Shown piece by piece: positions 36,320-45,971 of a stretch of 64,000 nt of DNA; within the stretch, counting starts at the first letter, position 1, and each line of letters begins with the position of its first letter. The position numbers and the translations under genes are program-made. The stretch lies in the NCBI RefSeq assembly GCF_900163815.1, contig NZ_FUKO01000030.1:1-64000 (forward strand). The letters run 5' to 3'. The notes under the pieces are model-generated. The model did no database searches and had not been told where the DNA came from. It saw only the letters and a list, made by a program, of their open reading frames with translations. Source of the DNA: Microbacterium esteraromaticum. Its GTDB lineage: Bacteria; Actinomycetota; Actinomycetes; Actinomycetales; Microbacteriaceae.

Positions 36320-36343
36320 CCGGATACACCATCGAGCGCACGG

Positions 36344-36404
36344 GTTCAGGTGTCGCAGATGGCCGCGTCCTGAGGCCTGACGCGGCACGATGAGGCACCC
36401 GAGT
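36344..36404. repeat. 61-bp palindrome, type P1 (copy 5)
   Basis: The left arm GTTCAGGTGTCGCAGATGGC is nearly identical to the copy at 36259; the right arm GGCACGATGAGGCACCCGAG has drifted. It lies head to tail with the former copy. Confidence 0.8.
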
Positions 36405-36473
36405 CAGGAAGTTCGCCTCAGCCCCGGTCAGCTGTGGCAGGCGGCGCCTCGCAAAGCGCGCACTGACACGAAC

Positions 36474-37478
36474 TCAGCTGAGGCCGGAGTAGGCGTGCAG
36501 TCCCTTGAAAAAGACGTTCACGATCGCGAAGTTAAAGATGACCGCGGCGAAGCCGGTGATCGACAGCCATGCCGAAGGGTTTCCGCGCCAGCCGCGCGTT
36601 GCCCGAGCGTGGATGTAGCCGGCGTAGAGCACCCAGATGATGAACGTCCAGGTCTCCTTCACGTCGAAGCCCCAGTACCGGCCCCACGCGTCCTGCGCCC
36701 AGATGGAGCCGGCGATCAGAGTGAACGTCCAGAAGATGAAGCCGACGACGGTGAAGTGGTAGGCCATGTTCTCGAGCCGCACCGTGCCAGGCAGCGTCCG
36801 CAGGAATCCGGGGCCGGTTTTCGCCATGCCCTCGGCGATCCGGCGCTCGCGCCGCGACTGCATCAACTGCATCACCGACAGCGCGAAGGCGAGTGCGAAC
36901 AGCGCCGTCGACAGCGACGCGACGAAGACGTGGATGACCAGCCACACCGACTTCAGCGGGTCGACCAGCGGCGTCACATCGACGTAGAAGTTCGCCGCCG
37001 CGGCACCCAGCAGCACGAGCACCAGGCCCGAGATGAAGCTGCCGAGATACTGCAGGTCGAGCCTGGTGAGCATCACCAGGTACACGAGCATGATCAGCAG
37101 GGTGCCGATCATCGCGAACTCGTACAGGTTCGCCCACGGCACGCGCCCCGCCGCGACTCCGCGCGTGACAGTCGCCGTGAGGTGGAACAGCCAGCCGAGC
37201 ACCGCCAGCGACGTACCGATGCGCGCGAGCACGAAACGCTGCTTCTTCATCGGTGCGCCATCAGAGCCGACAGCCCCAGAAGCGCTGCCCGCGTCAGAGC
37301 CCAGCTCGACGGCATCCGCTCCGCCGCCCGCTCCGACCCCGACGAGAACCTTGGCCTCGGCGCTCACCGCTGATCGACGGGCGAGGTCGAACGCGTACGC
37401 GATGAACGATCCGGCGTAGATGGCGATCGCCGTCCACAGTGTGAGGATCGAGATCGAATCGAGGTCAGGCATTGTCAT
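36474..37478 (-). CDS. ccsB: Cytochrome c biogenesis protein CcsB/CcsA type (System II heme handling)
   Basis: A 334-residue polytopic protein with about eight membrane helices and the heme-binding tryptophan-rich motif WGFDVKETWTFIIW (about residues 268-281), plus flanking conserved His residues (VIHVF, YHFTVV). With ResB it forms the System II synthetase that carries heme across the membrane and attaches it to apocytochrome c. A hydrophilic Ala/Gly/Ser loop (about 38-75) is an unusual insertion. It overlaps resB by ATGA (37475-37478) and is the last gene of the operon. Confidence 0.93.
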   Translation of the reverse strand: MTMPDLDSISILTLWTAIAIYAGSFIAYAFDLARRSAVSAEAKVLVGVGAGGGADAVELGSDAGSASGAVGSDGAPMKKQRFVLARIGTSLAVLGWLFHLTATVTRGVAAGRVPWANLYEFAMIGTLLIMLVYLVMLTRLDLQYLGSFISGLVLVLLGAAAANFYVDVTPLVDPLKSVWLVIHVFVASLSTALFALAFALSVMQLMQSRRERRIAEGMAKTGPGFLRTLPGTVRLENMAYHFTVVGFIFWTFTLIAGSIWAQDAWGRYWGFDVKETWTFIIWVLYAGYIHARATRGWRGNPSAWLSITGFAAVIFNFAIVNVFFKGLHAYSGLS

Positions 37479-39304
37479 GCTCCCTTCGCGGGGATGTCCC
37501 GCCGCGGCGTCGTTCCATCGAGCAGCCGTTCGTGGCCGCGGGCGAGGTCGTCCACGGCTGCGGCCAGGGTGGGGTCATCGCCGCGCGCCAGGCCAGCGTA
37601 CTCCAGGTGCACCCCATCAGCGGATGCTGTCGCCTTCACCCACATCCGACGGCGGGGCACGAAGAGTGCGAGGCCGAGTCCGGTCAGTGCGAGCAGCGCG
37701 AAGACGAGCACCCACAGGGCCGAATCGTCATGGTGGATCTGCAGCGAGACGTAGCGCTTCACCGACTGCAGGGTGTCAGCGGCGCCCGCTGGCGACGCGT
37801 CTTCGAAGGTGATCGTGCCCATGTTGTTCGGCAGGTCTGCCGTCTCGCCCGGCTGAAGCTGAATCGACTTCAGGTCGGTGGTGCGACCGGTGAGCTTGGT
37901 CAAGTCGTTGGTGTCGAGCTGGTAGACCGAGCGCGGCGTGCCGTCGTCGATCCCGAGGTCGCCCTCGTAGACGTCGAGCGTCAGCAGCGGCAGCTGCAGT
38001 GCACCATGCGCCGAAGCGAAGGCTCCGGATTCGAGCTTTACGGCGGTCGGATACAGGAACCCGAGCATGCCCACCTGCTCGGACAGACCATCGGGAATCT
38101 TGATGACGCCCATCGACGTCATCGAGCTGTCCTGCGGCAGGAACTCGACCGGCTGACTCAGCACCTTCACGCCCTCGGCGTTGCGCACCGTGATGGTGGG
38201 CGCGTAGCCGTTGCCGAGCAGGTAGATCTTGTCGCCGCCGATGACGAGCGGGTGGTTGACCTTCACGGTTCCTTCGCGCGTGGAGCCATCCGGCTCGCGC
38301 ACGCTGAGGTTGGCGGCGAAGTTGCCGGCCTGGCCCGCACCGGGCTGGCCGAAGTCTTCGTAAGTGATGTCGAAAGAATCGAGCGTCAGCGCGTACGGAT
38401 CGAAGGAATCGTCGGCGACGAAGCGGCCCCGATTCATCGAGTTGTAGTCGATCAGAGTGTTGACGAAACTCGCCCCCTCGACCACGACCTTCTGACCGGT
38501 GTACGCATAGCCGCCGCCGATCGCCACGGTGATGAGCACGCCGACCAGAGCGATGTGGAACACCAGGTTTCCGGTCTCGCGCCAGTAGCCGCGCTCCGCC
38601 GACACCGACCGGGTGCGGCCGCGGTCGTAGCGGGCGACGCGGTAGCCGAGGGCCTTCAGCTGCTTCTCGGCGACGCCAGCGGCGCGGGATGCTGCGGCAT
38701 CTGCATCTGCATCTGCATCTGCATCCGCATCCGCATTCGTGCCGCCGTCAGGCACCCAGGTGCGGGCGACGTGATCATCCAGCCGCGCCAGGCGCGCGGG
38801 CGTGCGCGGCGGCTGAGCCCGCAGCGCCTTCGCGTGGTGCTTGATGCGCGGGATGATGCAGCCGATCAGCGAGATGAACAGCAGCAGATAGATGGCCGAG
38901 AACCACGGCGACGAGTACACGTCGAACAGGCTCAGATTGTCGAGGACCGGGAACAGATCCGGGTTCTCTGCCTTGTACTTCAGAACGCCGTTCGGGTCAG
39001 CGCTGCGCTGCGGAAAGATCGACCCGGGTATCGCCGCGATCGCGAGCGCGAGCAGCAGCACTAGGGCGACGCGCATCGAGGTCAGCTGCCGCCATCCCCA
39101 GCGGGCCCAGCCCACGAAGCCGAGCTTCGGCTGGTTGATCTCGCCAGAGCCGTTTTCGACGTAATCGATGTGGTCGGAAGGGCGCAGCGGATCGGATGCT
39201 GCCGACGAGCCGGTCCGGTCCGCCTGCGCCGGCACGTCGCCGAGCGCCGAGGTGTCGGAGTTCTTCTTGTTCGTGTTCTTCTTGTCAGAGCGGGAGGACG
39301 ACAC
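37475..39304 (-). CDS. resB: Cytochrome c biogenesis protein ResB
   Basis: A 609-residue protein. After a hydrophilic 75-residue N-terminus come three helices (about 75-100, 130-155 and 250-275), a large outside domain (about 280-535) and a last helix (about 540-560), the usual ResB plan. The motif WRQLTSMRVALVLLLALAIA, followed by PGSIFPQRS, is characteristic. A run of Ala-Asp pairs at about residues 190-203 is encoded by a hexanucleotide repeat and sits in the cytosolic loop. The GTG start overlaps the ccdA stop by 20 bp. Partner of CcsB in System II. Confidence 0.95.
   Translation of the reverse strand: MSSSRSDKKNTNKKNSDTSALGDVPAQADRTGSSAASDPLRPSDHIDYVENGSGEINQPKLGFVGWARWGWRQLTSMRVALVLLLALAIAAIPGSIFPQRSADPNGVLKYKAENPDLFPVLDNLSLFDVYSSPWFSAIYLLLFISLIGCIIPRIKHHAKALRAQPPRTPARLARLDDHVARTWVPDGGTNADADADADADADAAASRAAGVAEKQLKALGYRVARYDRGRTRSVSAERGYWRETGNLVFHIALVGVLITVAIGGGYAYTGQKVVVEGASFVNTLIDYNSMNRGRFVADDSFDPYALTLDSFDITYEDFGQPGAGQAGNFAANLSVREPDGSTREGTVKVNHPLVIGGDKIYLLGNGYAPTITVRNAEGVKVLSQPVEFLPQDSSMTSMGVIKIPDGLSEQVGMLGFLYPTAVKLESGAFASAHGALQLPLLTLDVYEGDLGIDDGTPRSVYQLDTNDLTKLTGRTTDLKSIQLQPGETADLPNNMGTITFEDASPAGAADTLQSVKRYVSLQIHHDDSALWVLVFALLALTGLGLALFVPRRRMWVKATASADGVHLEYAGLARGDDPTLAAAVDDLARGHERLLDGTTPRRDIPAKGA
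38697..38738. repeat. Hexanucleotide microsatellite (GCATCY)7 inside resB
   Basis: Seven units of GCATCT/GCATCC (the last GCATTC) encode alternating Ala-Asp in the ResB cytosolic loop. Length changes would stay in frame. The unit is the same word, GCATCC/GGATGC, that is common across the window. Confidence 0.93.
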
Positions 39305-40055
39305 TCTGCATCACCGCCGTCAGTCTCGACATGATCTCGGTCCAGATCCCGGTGGCCATGAGCAGGCCGAGCAGGATCAGCAGTGCACCGCCGATGATAT
39401 TGACGGTGCGGATGTGCTTGCGCATGAAAGTAGTGGCCGATGTCGCCCAGCCGAAGCCCAGAGCGACGAGCAGGAACGGGATGCCGAGGCCCAGCGAGTA
39501 GGCCACGCCCAGCAGCGCCGAACGCCACGGGTCGCCCAGCGACCAGCCGACGCTGATGATCGCCCCGAGCGTGGGGCCGGTGCAGGGCGCCCAGCCGATG
39601 GCCAGCGTCACGCCCAGCAGCGGTGCGCCGATGAGTCCGGTGGTGGAGTTGACCTGCATCTTGAACTCGCGCTGCGCGAAGCCGAAGCGCCCGAGGAAGA
39701 CGAGCCCCATCGCAATGATGACGACGCCGAGGATGCGGGTGATCAGCTCGCCCCACTCGATGAAGAAGGCGGCGGCTGCGCCGCCGAGCACGGTATAGGT
39801 GACGAAGACGACGGTGAACCCCGCGATGAAAAGCAGCACACCCAGCAGCATCCGTCGGCGAGACGTGCTCTGTACCCGTGCACCGGGCGAAGAGCCGGTC
39901 GAGGCGCTCACTCCCGCTGACCCGCCGATGAAACCGAGATATCCGGGCACGAGCGGCAGGATGCACGGTGAGAGGAACGAGACGAGCCCGGCGAGCATGG
40001 CCAGCGGAATCGCGATCCAGAGTGCGCCGGCGCCGATCACGGCATCCGGGCTCAC
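39285..40055 (-). CDS. ccdA: Thiol-disulfide interchange protein CcdA
   Basis: A 256-residue protein with six or seven membrane helices. The reducing-equivalent cysteines lie in SFLSPCILPLVPGY (about residues 24-37) and AIGWAPCTGPTLG (about 160-172), the two CcdA signature Cys-Pro motifs. It passes electrons from cytosolic thioredoxin to the TlpA-like protein outside, keeping apocytochrome cysteines reduced. The start GTG 40055 overlaps the tlpA stop (GTGA, 40052-40055). The long upstream frame is false. Confidence 0.94.
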   Translation of the reverse strand: MSPDAVIGAGALWIAIPLAMLAGLVSFLSPCILPLVPGYLGFIGGSAGVSASTGSSPGARVQSTSRRRMLLGVLLFIAGFTVVFVTYTVLGGAAAAFFIEWGELITRILGVVIIAMGLVFLGRFGFAQREFKMQVNSTTGLIGAPLLGVTLAIGWAPCTGPTLGAIISVGWSLGDPWRSALLGVAYSLGLGIPFLLVALGFGWATSATTFMRKHIRTVNIIGGALLILLGLLMATGIWTEIMSRLTAVMQSVVLPL

Positions 40056-40672
40056 GCCTTCTCCTTGAGCACGTCCTGAATCAGCGTCGACAGGATCGAT
40101 ACGCCATCGATCGGCCCGATGATGCGGGCCGCGACGCGACCCTGCTTGTCGAGCACCAGTGTGGTCGGCGGAGCCTTGACGGGTGTGACCTTCGCGAACG
40201 CCAGCTTTGCATCGCCGCTGGTCGCGTCGATCAGGCTCGGATAGGTGATGCCGTAGGTCTTGTCGAAGGCCTTCGCGGTGTCGGCCTGGTCGTAGATGTT
40301 GACGCCGATGAAGTGGACGTCGTCTTGCTGATGCTTCTGCCAGGTCGCTTCGAGGTCGGGGGCTTCGAGCCGGCACGGCCCGCAGCCTGCGTACCAGAAG
40401 TTCACCACGGCGACATCGCCGCGGATCTCGTCGCTCGAGAAGCTGTCGCCGTTCTCGGTCACTCCCCCGAAGTCGACGGCCTCGCCGCGCTGCTCTGCGG
40501 GGATCACGACGACGCGGGAATCGGCAGAGGTGTACGCGTTCTCGCCGCCGTTCAGGTATGCCTCGGTGGCCGGATCAGCAGCGCAGGCGCTCAAGCCGAT
40601 GGCGAGCACCGCGGCGAGCGCTGCACCGACGACGCGCCGGTCACGACGAGGCGAACGAGCAGGCAGGGACAC
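40052..40672 (-). CDS. TlpA/ResA-like thiol-disulfide oxidoreductase lipoprotein
   Basis: A 206-residue extracytoplasmic thioredoxin-fold protein. The signal peptide ends in lipobox GLSAC; the active site is WYAGCGPCR (about residues 91-99) and the cis-Pro loop is KAPPTTLVLD. It reduces the heme-binding cysteines of apocytochrome c using electrons from CcdA. The start is GTG 40672. It lies 75 bp downstream of the histidine phosphatase gene in the same direction and overlaps ccdA. Confidence 0.93.
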   Translation of the reverse strand: MSLPARSPRRDRRVVGAALAAVLAIGLSACAADPATEAYLNGGENAYTSADSRVVVIPAEQRGEAVDFGGVTENGDSFSSDEIRGDVAVVNFWYAGCGPCRLEAPDLEATWQKHQQDDVHFIGVNIYDQADTAKAFDKTYGITYPSLIDATSGDAKLAFAKVTPVKAPPTTLVLDKQGRVAARIIGPIDGVSILSTLIQDVLKEKA

Positions 40673-40747
40673 GCTGGGAATCGTACGCGCATTTCCTATG
40701 GGCGCTCTGAAACGGTGTTGATCACCCGAATGCCACCGGTCACCAGG

Positions 40748-41371
40748 TCAGACCGCCCCGAGATCAATGCCTTCCGCGGCCGGCTCGGCGTAGTCGACCT
40801 CGCGCCACACATCGCCGACGCGTTCGAAGCTCGTCACACTCGACAGCGCGCAGCGCCGCGTGCGCGGGTCATGCCGCAGGGGCAGCCCCGCGATCGACAG
40901 GTGGGTGATCCAGATCGGCGCCTGGTGCGAGACGAACACGACGTCGCCCCCATCGGCGTCATGCCATCGTTCGTCCATCGCGGCCAGCATCCGCTCGGCG
41001 ATCGAGACATAGGCCTCGCCCCAGCTCGGCAGCGACGGGCGGCGCAGATGCCGCCAGTTGAGCGGGTTGCGCAGCGCACGCGACATGCGCTTGCCCTCGA
41101 AGACGTTCGCCGGCTCGATGATGCGCGCGTCGAGCGTCGGCACGAGCCCGAAGAGCTCGGTGAACGGTTCGGCCGATTCCTGCGTGCGCTCCAGCGGCGA
41201 GCACCGCAGCTCTGCGACCGGACGACCGAACGAGGCGATGTGCTCGGCCGCGGCACGCGCCATCTGCCGCCCCGACTCGCTGAGGTAGTAGTCGGGCAGC
41301 CGCCCGTAGAGAACGCGGGCGGGGTTGTACACCTCACCATGGCGCACCAGGTGGAGACGGGATGCTGGCAT
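40748..41371 (-). CDS. Histidine phosphatase family protein (phosphoglycerate mutase-like)
   Basis: A 207-residue enzyme with the phospho-His motif LVRHGEVYNP (about residues 8-17) and the second catalytic His in VVFVSHQAPIW (about 142-152). In many actinobacteria this gene precedes the ResA-CcdA-ResB-CcsB genes, and that order is seen here, so it probably belongs to the same transcript; its substrate is unknown. It starts ATG 41371, 9 bp after the stop of the preceding regulator gene. Confidence 0.9.
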   Translation of the reverse strand: MPASRLHLVRHGEVYNPARVLYGRLPDYYLSESGRQMARAAAEHIASFGRPVAELRCSPLERTQESAEPFTELFGLVPTLDARIIEPANVFEGKRMSRALRNPLNWRHLRRPSLPSWGEAYVSIAERMLAAMDERWHDADGGDVVFVSHQAPIWITHLSIAGLPLRHDPRTRRCALSSVTSFERVGDVWREVDYAEPAAEGIDLGAV

Positions 41372-41380
41372 CCGGCCAGT

Positions 41381-41686
41381 CTAAGAGGAGCCGCCGAGGT
41401 CGGTGATGGCCCGAAGCGCACCCACGTGCTTCTCCAGCGCCTTGCGGCCCTTCACCGTCGAGCGCACCCAGGTGCGCGGGCGGGATCCGACATACCCCTT
41501 CGTGACCTTGACGTAGCCGAGCTTCTCGAGGTGCGAGAGCCCTTTGCTCACCGCCGAGTCGTCAGACTCGATGATGTCGCGCAGGGTCGAAAAATCGAGC
41601 TCGACATCATCGCCGAGCGCCGCCATCACCGACAGGCGCACCGGGGTCAGCAGCGCCTCGTCGAGGTCATGCCTCGGATGCGCCAC
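41381..41686 (-). CDS. Winged-helix transcriptional regulator (MarR/ArsR-like)
   Basis: A 101-residue protein, essentially one winged helix: the LDEALLTPVRLSVMAALGDD opening, then FSTLRDIIESDDSAVSKGLS as recognition helix, then the wing GYVGSRPRTWVR and a last helix. This is the 'winged helix DNA-binding domain' type common in actinobacteria, probably a dimer. The GTG start overlaps the upstream membrane protein gene by 20 bp, so the pair is coupled; the regulator may control that gene. Confidence 0.82.
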   Translation of the reverse strand: MAHPRHDLDEALLTPVRLSVMAALGDDVELDFSTLRDIIESDDSAVSKGLSHLEKLGYVKVTKGYVGSRPRTWVRSTVKGRKALEKHVGALRAITDLGGSS

Positions 41687-42533
41687 GGCTGCGTCCGGGG
41701 AGAAAAGCCGACACGATAAGGGATGCTGCGACGAGCACCCCGACGCCGATGGCGACGGCAGGGGTGATGAGGTCTGTGGCGATGATGAGCGCGGCGAGCA
41801 GGAACATCAGCAGGGCGGCGACGCCACCAGCGATCCACTGCGGCCGCCGCCATTCGTAACCGGTGTGCAGGATGCCCCACGCCGATGTCTGCGCCGCCAA
41901 TGCGACGATGACCGCCAGCATCCCGATCATCGTCACGATCCATGCCGCTGTCGGCCACAGTGCGACCGCACTAGCGAGACCGAGATAGGCACCGAGGACG
42001 ATCGTCGTGATCTGCCCCGGTCGCGGGAGCAGACTCGATGGCTGCTGTTCGGCCTCTGCAGCCGGCATCCGCCGCAGGGCACTCAGCGGGCGGATACTGA
42101 ACAGCACCAGCGTGACGGCGAAGGCGATCAGTGCCATCCACCACGGGTAGCCGATGCCGAGGATCCCCCACGCGAAGAAGACGACGAGCAGGGCGATGAA
42201 GGCGCCGATGGCGAGCCACTGGCGACCGGTCGTCCGCAGCCGCCCGCCGAAGCGCTCACTCGCACCGGTGATGAGACTGGAGGAGATGATCAGTGGCGGG
42301 AGGATCAGCGCCATGGTGGTGCCGCCGTGGGCGCTGGCGCCGGCTTCGATCGACCCGGTGTAGACGAACACCGCCATGTACGCCGCCATCATCACCGCAT
42401 AGGCGAGCTGCAGCAGGGCGTGGCCTCGGGGCACCTGCGCGGTGCGGGCACGGATCTGCTCGACGCTGCGCAGCATCCGCTCTTCGCTGCCGTCTGCACT
42501 CTCGTGGCTTTCGCTTTCCCGTTCACTTTCCAT
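41667..42533 (-). CDS. Polytopic membrane protein of unknown function
   Basis: A 288-residue protein from ATG 42533 ([14 protein letters not shown]). After a charged N-terminus come eight or so helices in pairs (for example [56 protein letters not shown]), with a central hydrophilic loop (about 160-185). I do not recognise the family. Its coupling with a small winged-helix regulator is a common actinobacterial pair, in which the regulator controls the membrane protein. A longer frame upstream runs into the aspS promoter region. Confidence 0.7.
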   Translation of the reverse strand: MESERESESHESADGSEERMLRSVEQIRARTAQVPRGHALLQLAYAVMMAAYMAVFVYTGSIEAGASAHGGTTMALILPPLIISSSLITGASERFGGRLRTTGRQWLAIGAFIALLVVFFAWGILGIGYPWWMALIAFAVTLVLFSIRPLSALRRMPAAEAEQQPSSLLPRPGQITTIVLGAYLGLASAVALWPTAAWIVTMIGMLAVIVALAAQTSAWGILHTGYEWRRPQWIAGGVAALLMFLLAALIIATDLITPAVAIGVGVLVAASLIVSAFLPGRSRGASEA

Positions 42534-42639
42534 CTGGCAAGCATGTGCCGATCGCCAAGCATCCGCAAGCCCTCTCCGGTTCGCTGTCCGGCGCTCGCCT
42601 AGAATGGCGAAGTTCCCTTTCCCAACCTGGAGGAATTCC

Positions 42640-44433
42640 GTGCTTCGCACCCACACGGCAGGCTCACTCGACGCCTCGCACATCGGTCAGACCGTCACTC
42701 TCTCGGGCTGGGTCGATCGTCGCCGCGATCACGGAGGCGTCGCCTTCATCGACCTGCGTGATGCGTCGGGCATTGCACAGGTGGTCATCCGCGACGAAGA
42801 GGTGGCGCACCCGCTGCGCAGCGAATTCGTGCTGCAGATCACCGGCGAGGTCTCGCGTCGTCCCGCGGGAAACGAGAACCCGAACCTGCCGACCGGCGAG
42901 ATCGAGCTGATCGCGACCGACGTCGTCGTGCTCAACGAGTCGGCACCGCTGCCCTTCCAGGTTTCCAGCGGTCTCGCCGAGAGCGACCCGATCGGTGAAG
43001 AGGTGCGCCTCAAGCACCGCTATCTCGACCTGCGCCGCCCCACCGCGGCGAACGCGATGCGACTGCGCTCCGACGTGTACAAGGCCATCCGCGATGAGCT
43101 GCACACGCGCGATTTCATCGAGGTCGAAACCCCGACGCTCACCCGGTCCACGCCTGAGGGCGCGCGTGACTTCCTGGTGCCGGCTCGCCTGCACCCCGGC
43201 AACTGGTACGCGCTGCCGCAGTCGCCGCAGCTGTTCAAACAGCTGCTGATGGTGGGTGGCGTGGAGAAGTACTTCCAGATCGCCCGCTGCTACCGCGACG
43301 AGGACTTCCGCGCCGACCGCCAGCCGGAGTTCACCCAGCTCGACATCGAGATGAGCTTCGTCGAACAGGAAGACGTCATCGAGATGATGGAGTCCCTCAT
43401 CGTCGCGATGTGGAAGACCATCGATGTCGACGTGCAGACCCCGCTGCCGCGAATGACCTACGCCGAGGCGATGGCCAAGTACGGCTCCGACAAGCCCGAC
43501 CTGCGCTTCGGTCTCGAGCTTGTCGAAGCCACCGAGTACTTCTCAGACACCCCGTTCCGGGTGTTTCAGTCGGAGTACGTCGGCGCGGTGCTGATGCCCG
43601 GTGGCGCCTCGCAGCCGCGCAAGGTGCTCGACGCCTGGCAGGACTGGGCCAAGCAGCGCGGCGCACGCGGCCTCGCGTACGTCCTCTTCAACGAAGACGG
43701 CACGCTCGGCGGACCCGTCGCGAAGAACCTGTCCGAGGCCGAGCAGGCGGGCCTTGCCGAGCTCGTGGGAGCGGCGCCCGGCGACTGCGCGTTCTTCGCC
43801 GCCGGTTCCGCGAAGGACTCGCGCGCGCTGCTCGGCGCGGCACGCGTGGAGATCGGCCGTCGGCTCGAACTGCTCGACCCGAACCAGTTCGCATTTACGT
43901 GGGTTGTCGACGCGCCGATGTTCGAATCGGCGTCGGATGCTGTGGCATCCGGTGATGTCGCCGTCGGCGCCGGCGCCTGGACGGCCGTCCACCACGCGTT
44001 CACCGGCCCGAAGCCCGAGTTCGAGAACACGTTCGATACCGACCCGGCATCCGCTCTCGCCTACGCGTACGACATCGTCTGCAACGGCTCGGAGCTGGGT
44101 GGCGGCTCGATCCGCATCCACCGCGAAGACGTGCAGAAGCGCGTGTTCAAGGTGATGGGCATCACCGAGGAAGAAGCCGACGAGAAGTTCGGATTCCTGC
44201 TCGAGGCGTTCAAGTTCGGCGCTCCCCCGCACGGCGGAATCGCGCTGGGCATGGACCGCGTGATGCAGCACCTGACCAAGACCGACTCGATCCGCGAGGT
44301 CATCGCGTTCCCGAAGTCGGGCGGCGGGTTCGACCCGCTCACCGAGGCGCCCGCGGCCATCACTCCCGAGCAGCGCGCCGAGGCCGGCGTCGACTTCGTC
44401 GCGGAGGATGCCGAGGACGGCGCCCCCGCCTGA
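42640..44433 (+). CDS. aspS: Aspartate-tRNA ligase
   Basis: A 597-residue class II synthetase from GTG 42640, with GGAGGAATTCC directly upstream; the longer frame overlaps the divergent membrane-protein gene. The N-terminal OB fold (about 15-105) binds the anticodon. Motif 2 is [18 protein letters not shown] (about 220-238), the bacterial GAD insertion follows (about 300-420), and motif 3 is [13 protein letters not shown] (about 535). The length fits the bacterial type. It charges tRNA-Asp (and perhaps tRNA-Asn, which sequence alone does not settle). A 77-bp palindrome follows 15 bp after the stop. Confidence 0.97.
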   Translation: MLRTHTAGSLDASHIGQTVTLSGWVDRRRDHGGVAFIDLRDASGIAQVVIRDEEVAHPLRSEFVLQITGEVSRRPAGNENPNLPTGEIELIATDVVVLNESAPLPFQVSSGLAESDPIGEEVRLKHRYLDLRRPTAANAMRLRSDVYKAIRDELHTRDFIEVETPTLTRSTPEGARDFLVPARLHPGNWYALPQSPQLFKQLLMVGGVEKYFQIARCYRDEDFRADRQPEFTQLDIEMSFVEQEDVIEMMESLIVAMWKTIDVDVQTPLPRMTYAEAMAKYGSDKPDLRFGLELVEATEYFSDTPFRVFQSEYVGAVLMPGGASQPRKVLDAWQDWAKQRGARGLAYVLFNEDGTLGGPVAKNLSEAEQAGLAELVGAAPGDCAFFAAGSAKDSRALLGAARVEIGRRLELLDPNQFAFTWVVDAPMFESASDAVASGDVAVGAGAWTAVHHAFTGPKPEFENTFDTDPASALAYAYDIVCNGSELGGGSIRIHREDVQKRVFKVMGITEEEADEKFGFLLEAFKFGAPPHGGIALGMDRVMQHLTKTDSIREVIAFPKSGGGFDPLTEAPAAITPEQRAEAGVDFVAEDAEDGAPA

Positions 44434-44448
44434 CACCCCGCCTCACCT

Positions 44449-44525
44449 GACACCCCGTCTTATCGTCGAGACCCCGTCGTATGCACGTCGCTACGACGGG
44501 GTCTCGACGTTTACCCGGGGTGTCG
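44449..44525. repeat. 77-bp palindrome, type P6 (copy 2), 3' of aspS
   Basis: Outer arms GACACCCCG/CGGGGTGTC, middle arms CGTCGAGACCCCGTCGTA/TACGACGGGGTCTCGACG. Middle arms pair perfectly and could terminate aspS. TGACACCCCG also occurs once more at the aspS stop (44431), giving a partial duplication. Confidence 0.93.
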
Positions 44526-44562
44526 GGGAACGACGGGCGGATGCTGTCGCCGGCGGCAACGA

Positions 44563-45387
44563 TTAGAGCGCTGCGAGCAGGGGTGAGACGTTCTCGTTCC
44601 ACACATCGAACCCGAGCTTGCCGATGAGTGCGATGACGACGATGAGAAAGACGATCCGGATGAACTTCGCGCCCCCGGTGATCGCCATGCGCGATCCCAG
44701 ATAGCTGCCCGCGACATTCGCGGCGGCGAGGATGCCACCCAGCAGCCACAGCACGGCCCCGTGCGGGATGAACAGCAGCAGCGCGCCGGCGTTGGTGGCG
44801 AGGTTCACGATCTTCGCCTTCGCGCTCGCCTGCAGGAAGTCATAGCCCAGCAGTGACACCAGTGTGATCACGAGGAAGGTGCCGGTACCCGGTCCGATGA
44901 GTCCGTCGTAGAAGCCGATCACGAGTCCGGCGGCGCCGGCCGCGATGTGGTGCTTGTGCCCGCTGAACCGCAGCCGGGTGGCCGCGCCCAACTGCGGCTT
45001 GAACACCGTGAACAGCGCCACAGCGAGCAGGGCGATCACGATGATCGGCTTGAACGCCTCGGCAGGCAGCACGATCGCCGCCGCCGCGCCTCCGAAAGAG
45101 CCGACGAGCGCGATCAGCGCCATCGGGATCGCGGTCCGAATATCGGGTTTCGCTCGTCGATAGTAGGTAGTGGCGCTGGTCGCCGTGCCGAACACCGACG
45201 CGAGCTTGTTCGTCGCGAGCGCCTGCACAGGAGAGATGCCTGGAATCAACAGCAGGGCCGGCAACTGCAGCAGACCGCCCCCGCCGACGACGGCATCGAT
45301 CCACCCCGCCCCGAACGCCGCGATGACGATGAGGATGAGCATGCCCCAGGTGAGCTGCTCGAGGCCGAGTACCGCGCCGATTTCCAT
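44563..45387 (-). CDS. TauE/SafE family sulfite/organosulfonate exporter
   Basis: A 274-residue protein with eight membrane helices in two similar halves. The family motifs GAGWIDAVVGGGGLLQLPAL (about 26-45), ATNKLASVFGT and GFYDGLIGPGTGTFLVI (about 157-173) are clear. It probably exports sulfite, sulfoacetate or a related anion; the exact substrate is unknown. The gene is convergent with aspS across a 77-bp palindrome and divergent from a GNAT gene 26 bp away. Confidence 0.9.
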   Translation of the reverse strand: MEIGAVLGLEQLTWGMLILIVIAAFGAGWIDAVVGGGGLLQLPALLLIPGISPVQALATNKLASVFGTATSATTYYRRAKPDIRTAIPMALIALVGSFGGAAAAIVLPAEAFKPIIVIALLAVALFTVFKPQLGAATRLRFSGHKHHIAAGAAGLVIGFYDGLIGPGTGTFLVITLVSLLGYDFLQASAKAKIVNLATNAGALLLFIPHGAVLWLLGGILAAANVAGSYLGSRMAITGGAKFIRIVFLIVVIALIGKLGFDVWNENVSPLLAAL

Positions 45388-45413
45388 TGCTCTTAGAATG
45401 CCAGACTGGGCGC

Positions 45414-45971
45414 ATGCTCGATGCCCTTGTTCTCCCCCAGGTTCTCCCCTCGCGCGCGGATTCCGAGGCTGACGGACCAGTCATCCTTCGACGCGCGACA
45501 GCCGCGGATGTGGAGGGGCTCATCGCGCTGCTGGCAGATGACCCGATCAGTGCATCCCGCGGGGATATCGCCGCTCCCGATGACCATGCGCGGTACGCGG
45601 CGGCGCTCAGGCAGATTCTCGGCGACCCGTCGAACGATCTGCTCGTGGCCGAGAGAGCGGATGCCGTCGTCGGCACATTCCAGCTCACCCTCATTCCAGG
45701 TATGGCTCGTCGCGGATCCTGGCGATTGCTCGTCGAGGCTGTGCGGGTGCGCAGCGATCTTCGCTCGGCCGGGATCGGCTCGGCCATGATGCGCTGGGTG
45801 ACCGATGAGGCAGCATCCCGACTCGGCGCCGATCTCGTGCAGCTCACCTCGGATGCCGCCCGCGTCGAGGCGCACCGCTTCTACGAACGACTGGGGTTCG
45901 CCGGCTCGCACCTCGGCTTCAAGTACCCCGTGCGCCCGTCCTCGGCAGGGGTTGCCGAAGTCGAAGGCTGA
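45414..45971 (+). CDS. GNAT-family N-acetyltransferase
   Basis: A 185-residue acetyltransferase from ATG 45414. After about 25 residues comes the GNAT fold (VILRRATAADVEGLIALLAD), the acetyl-CoA loop VRSDLRSAGIGSAMMRWV (the Q/RxxGxG/A site, about residues 115-132) and the C-terminal AHRFYERLGFAGSHLGFKY. The acceptor is unknown. Its stop codon TGA is the first part of the 77-bp palindrome at 45970, so the element abuts the gene exactly. Confidence 0.88.
   Translation: MLDALVLPQVLPSRADSEADGPVILRRATAADVEGLIALLADDPISASRGDIAAPDDHARYAAALRQILGDPSNDLLVAERADAVVGTFQLTLIPGMARRGSWRLLVEAVRVRSDLRSAGIGSAMMRWVTDEAASRLGADLVQLTSDAARVEAHRFYERLGFAGSHLGFKYPVRPSSAGVAEVEG

Larger units (their letters stand above)
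35900..36473. other. 574-bp intergenic repeat cluster, no gene
   Basis: Between the convergent YhgE-like and ccsB genes no credible ORF is seen. The gap holds three 21-bp units, a half palindrome (35970-35993), a 49-bp P5 palindrome and three P1 palindromes (36115-36173, 36259-36319, 36344-36404). The last 70 bases contain a weak GTTCG/CGAAC pairing just before the ccsB stop. Confidence 0.85.
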
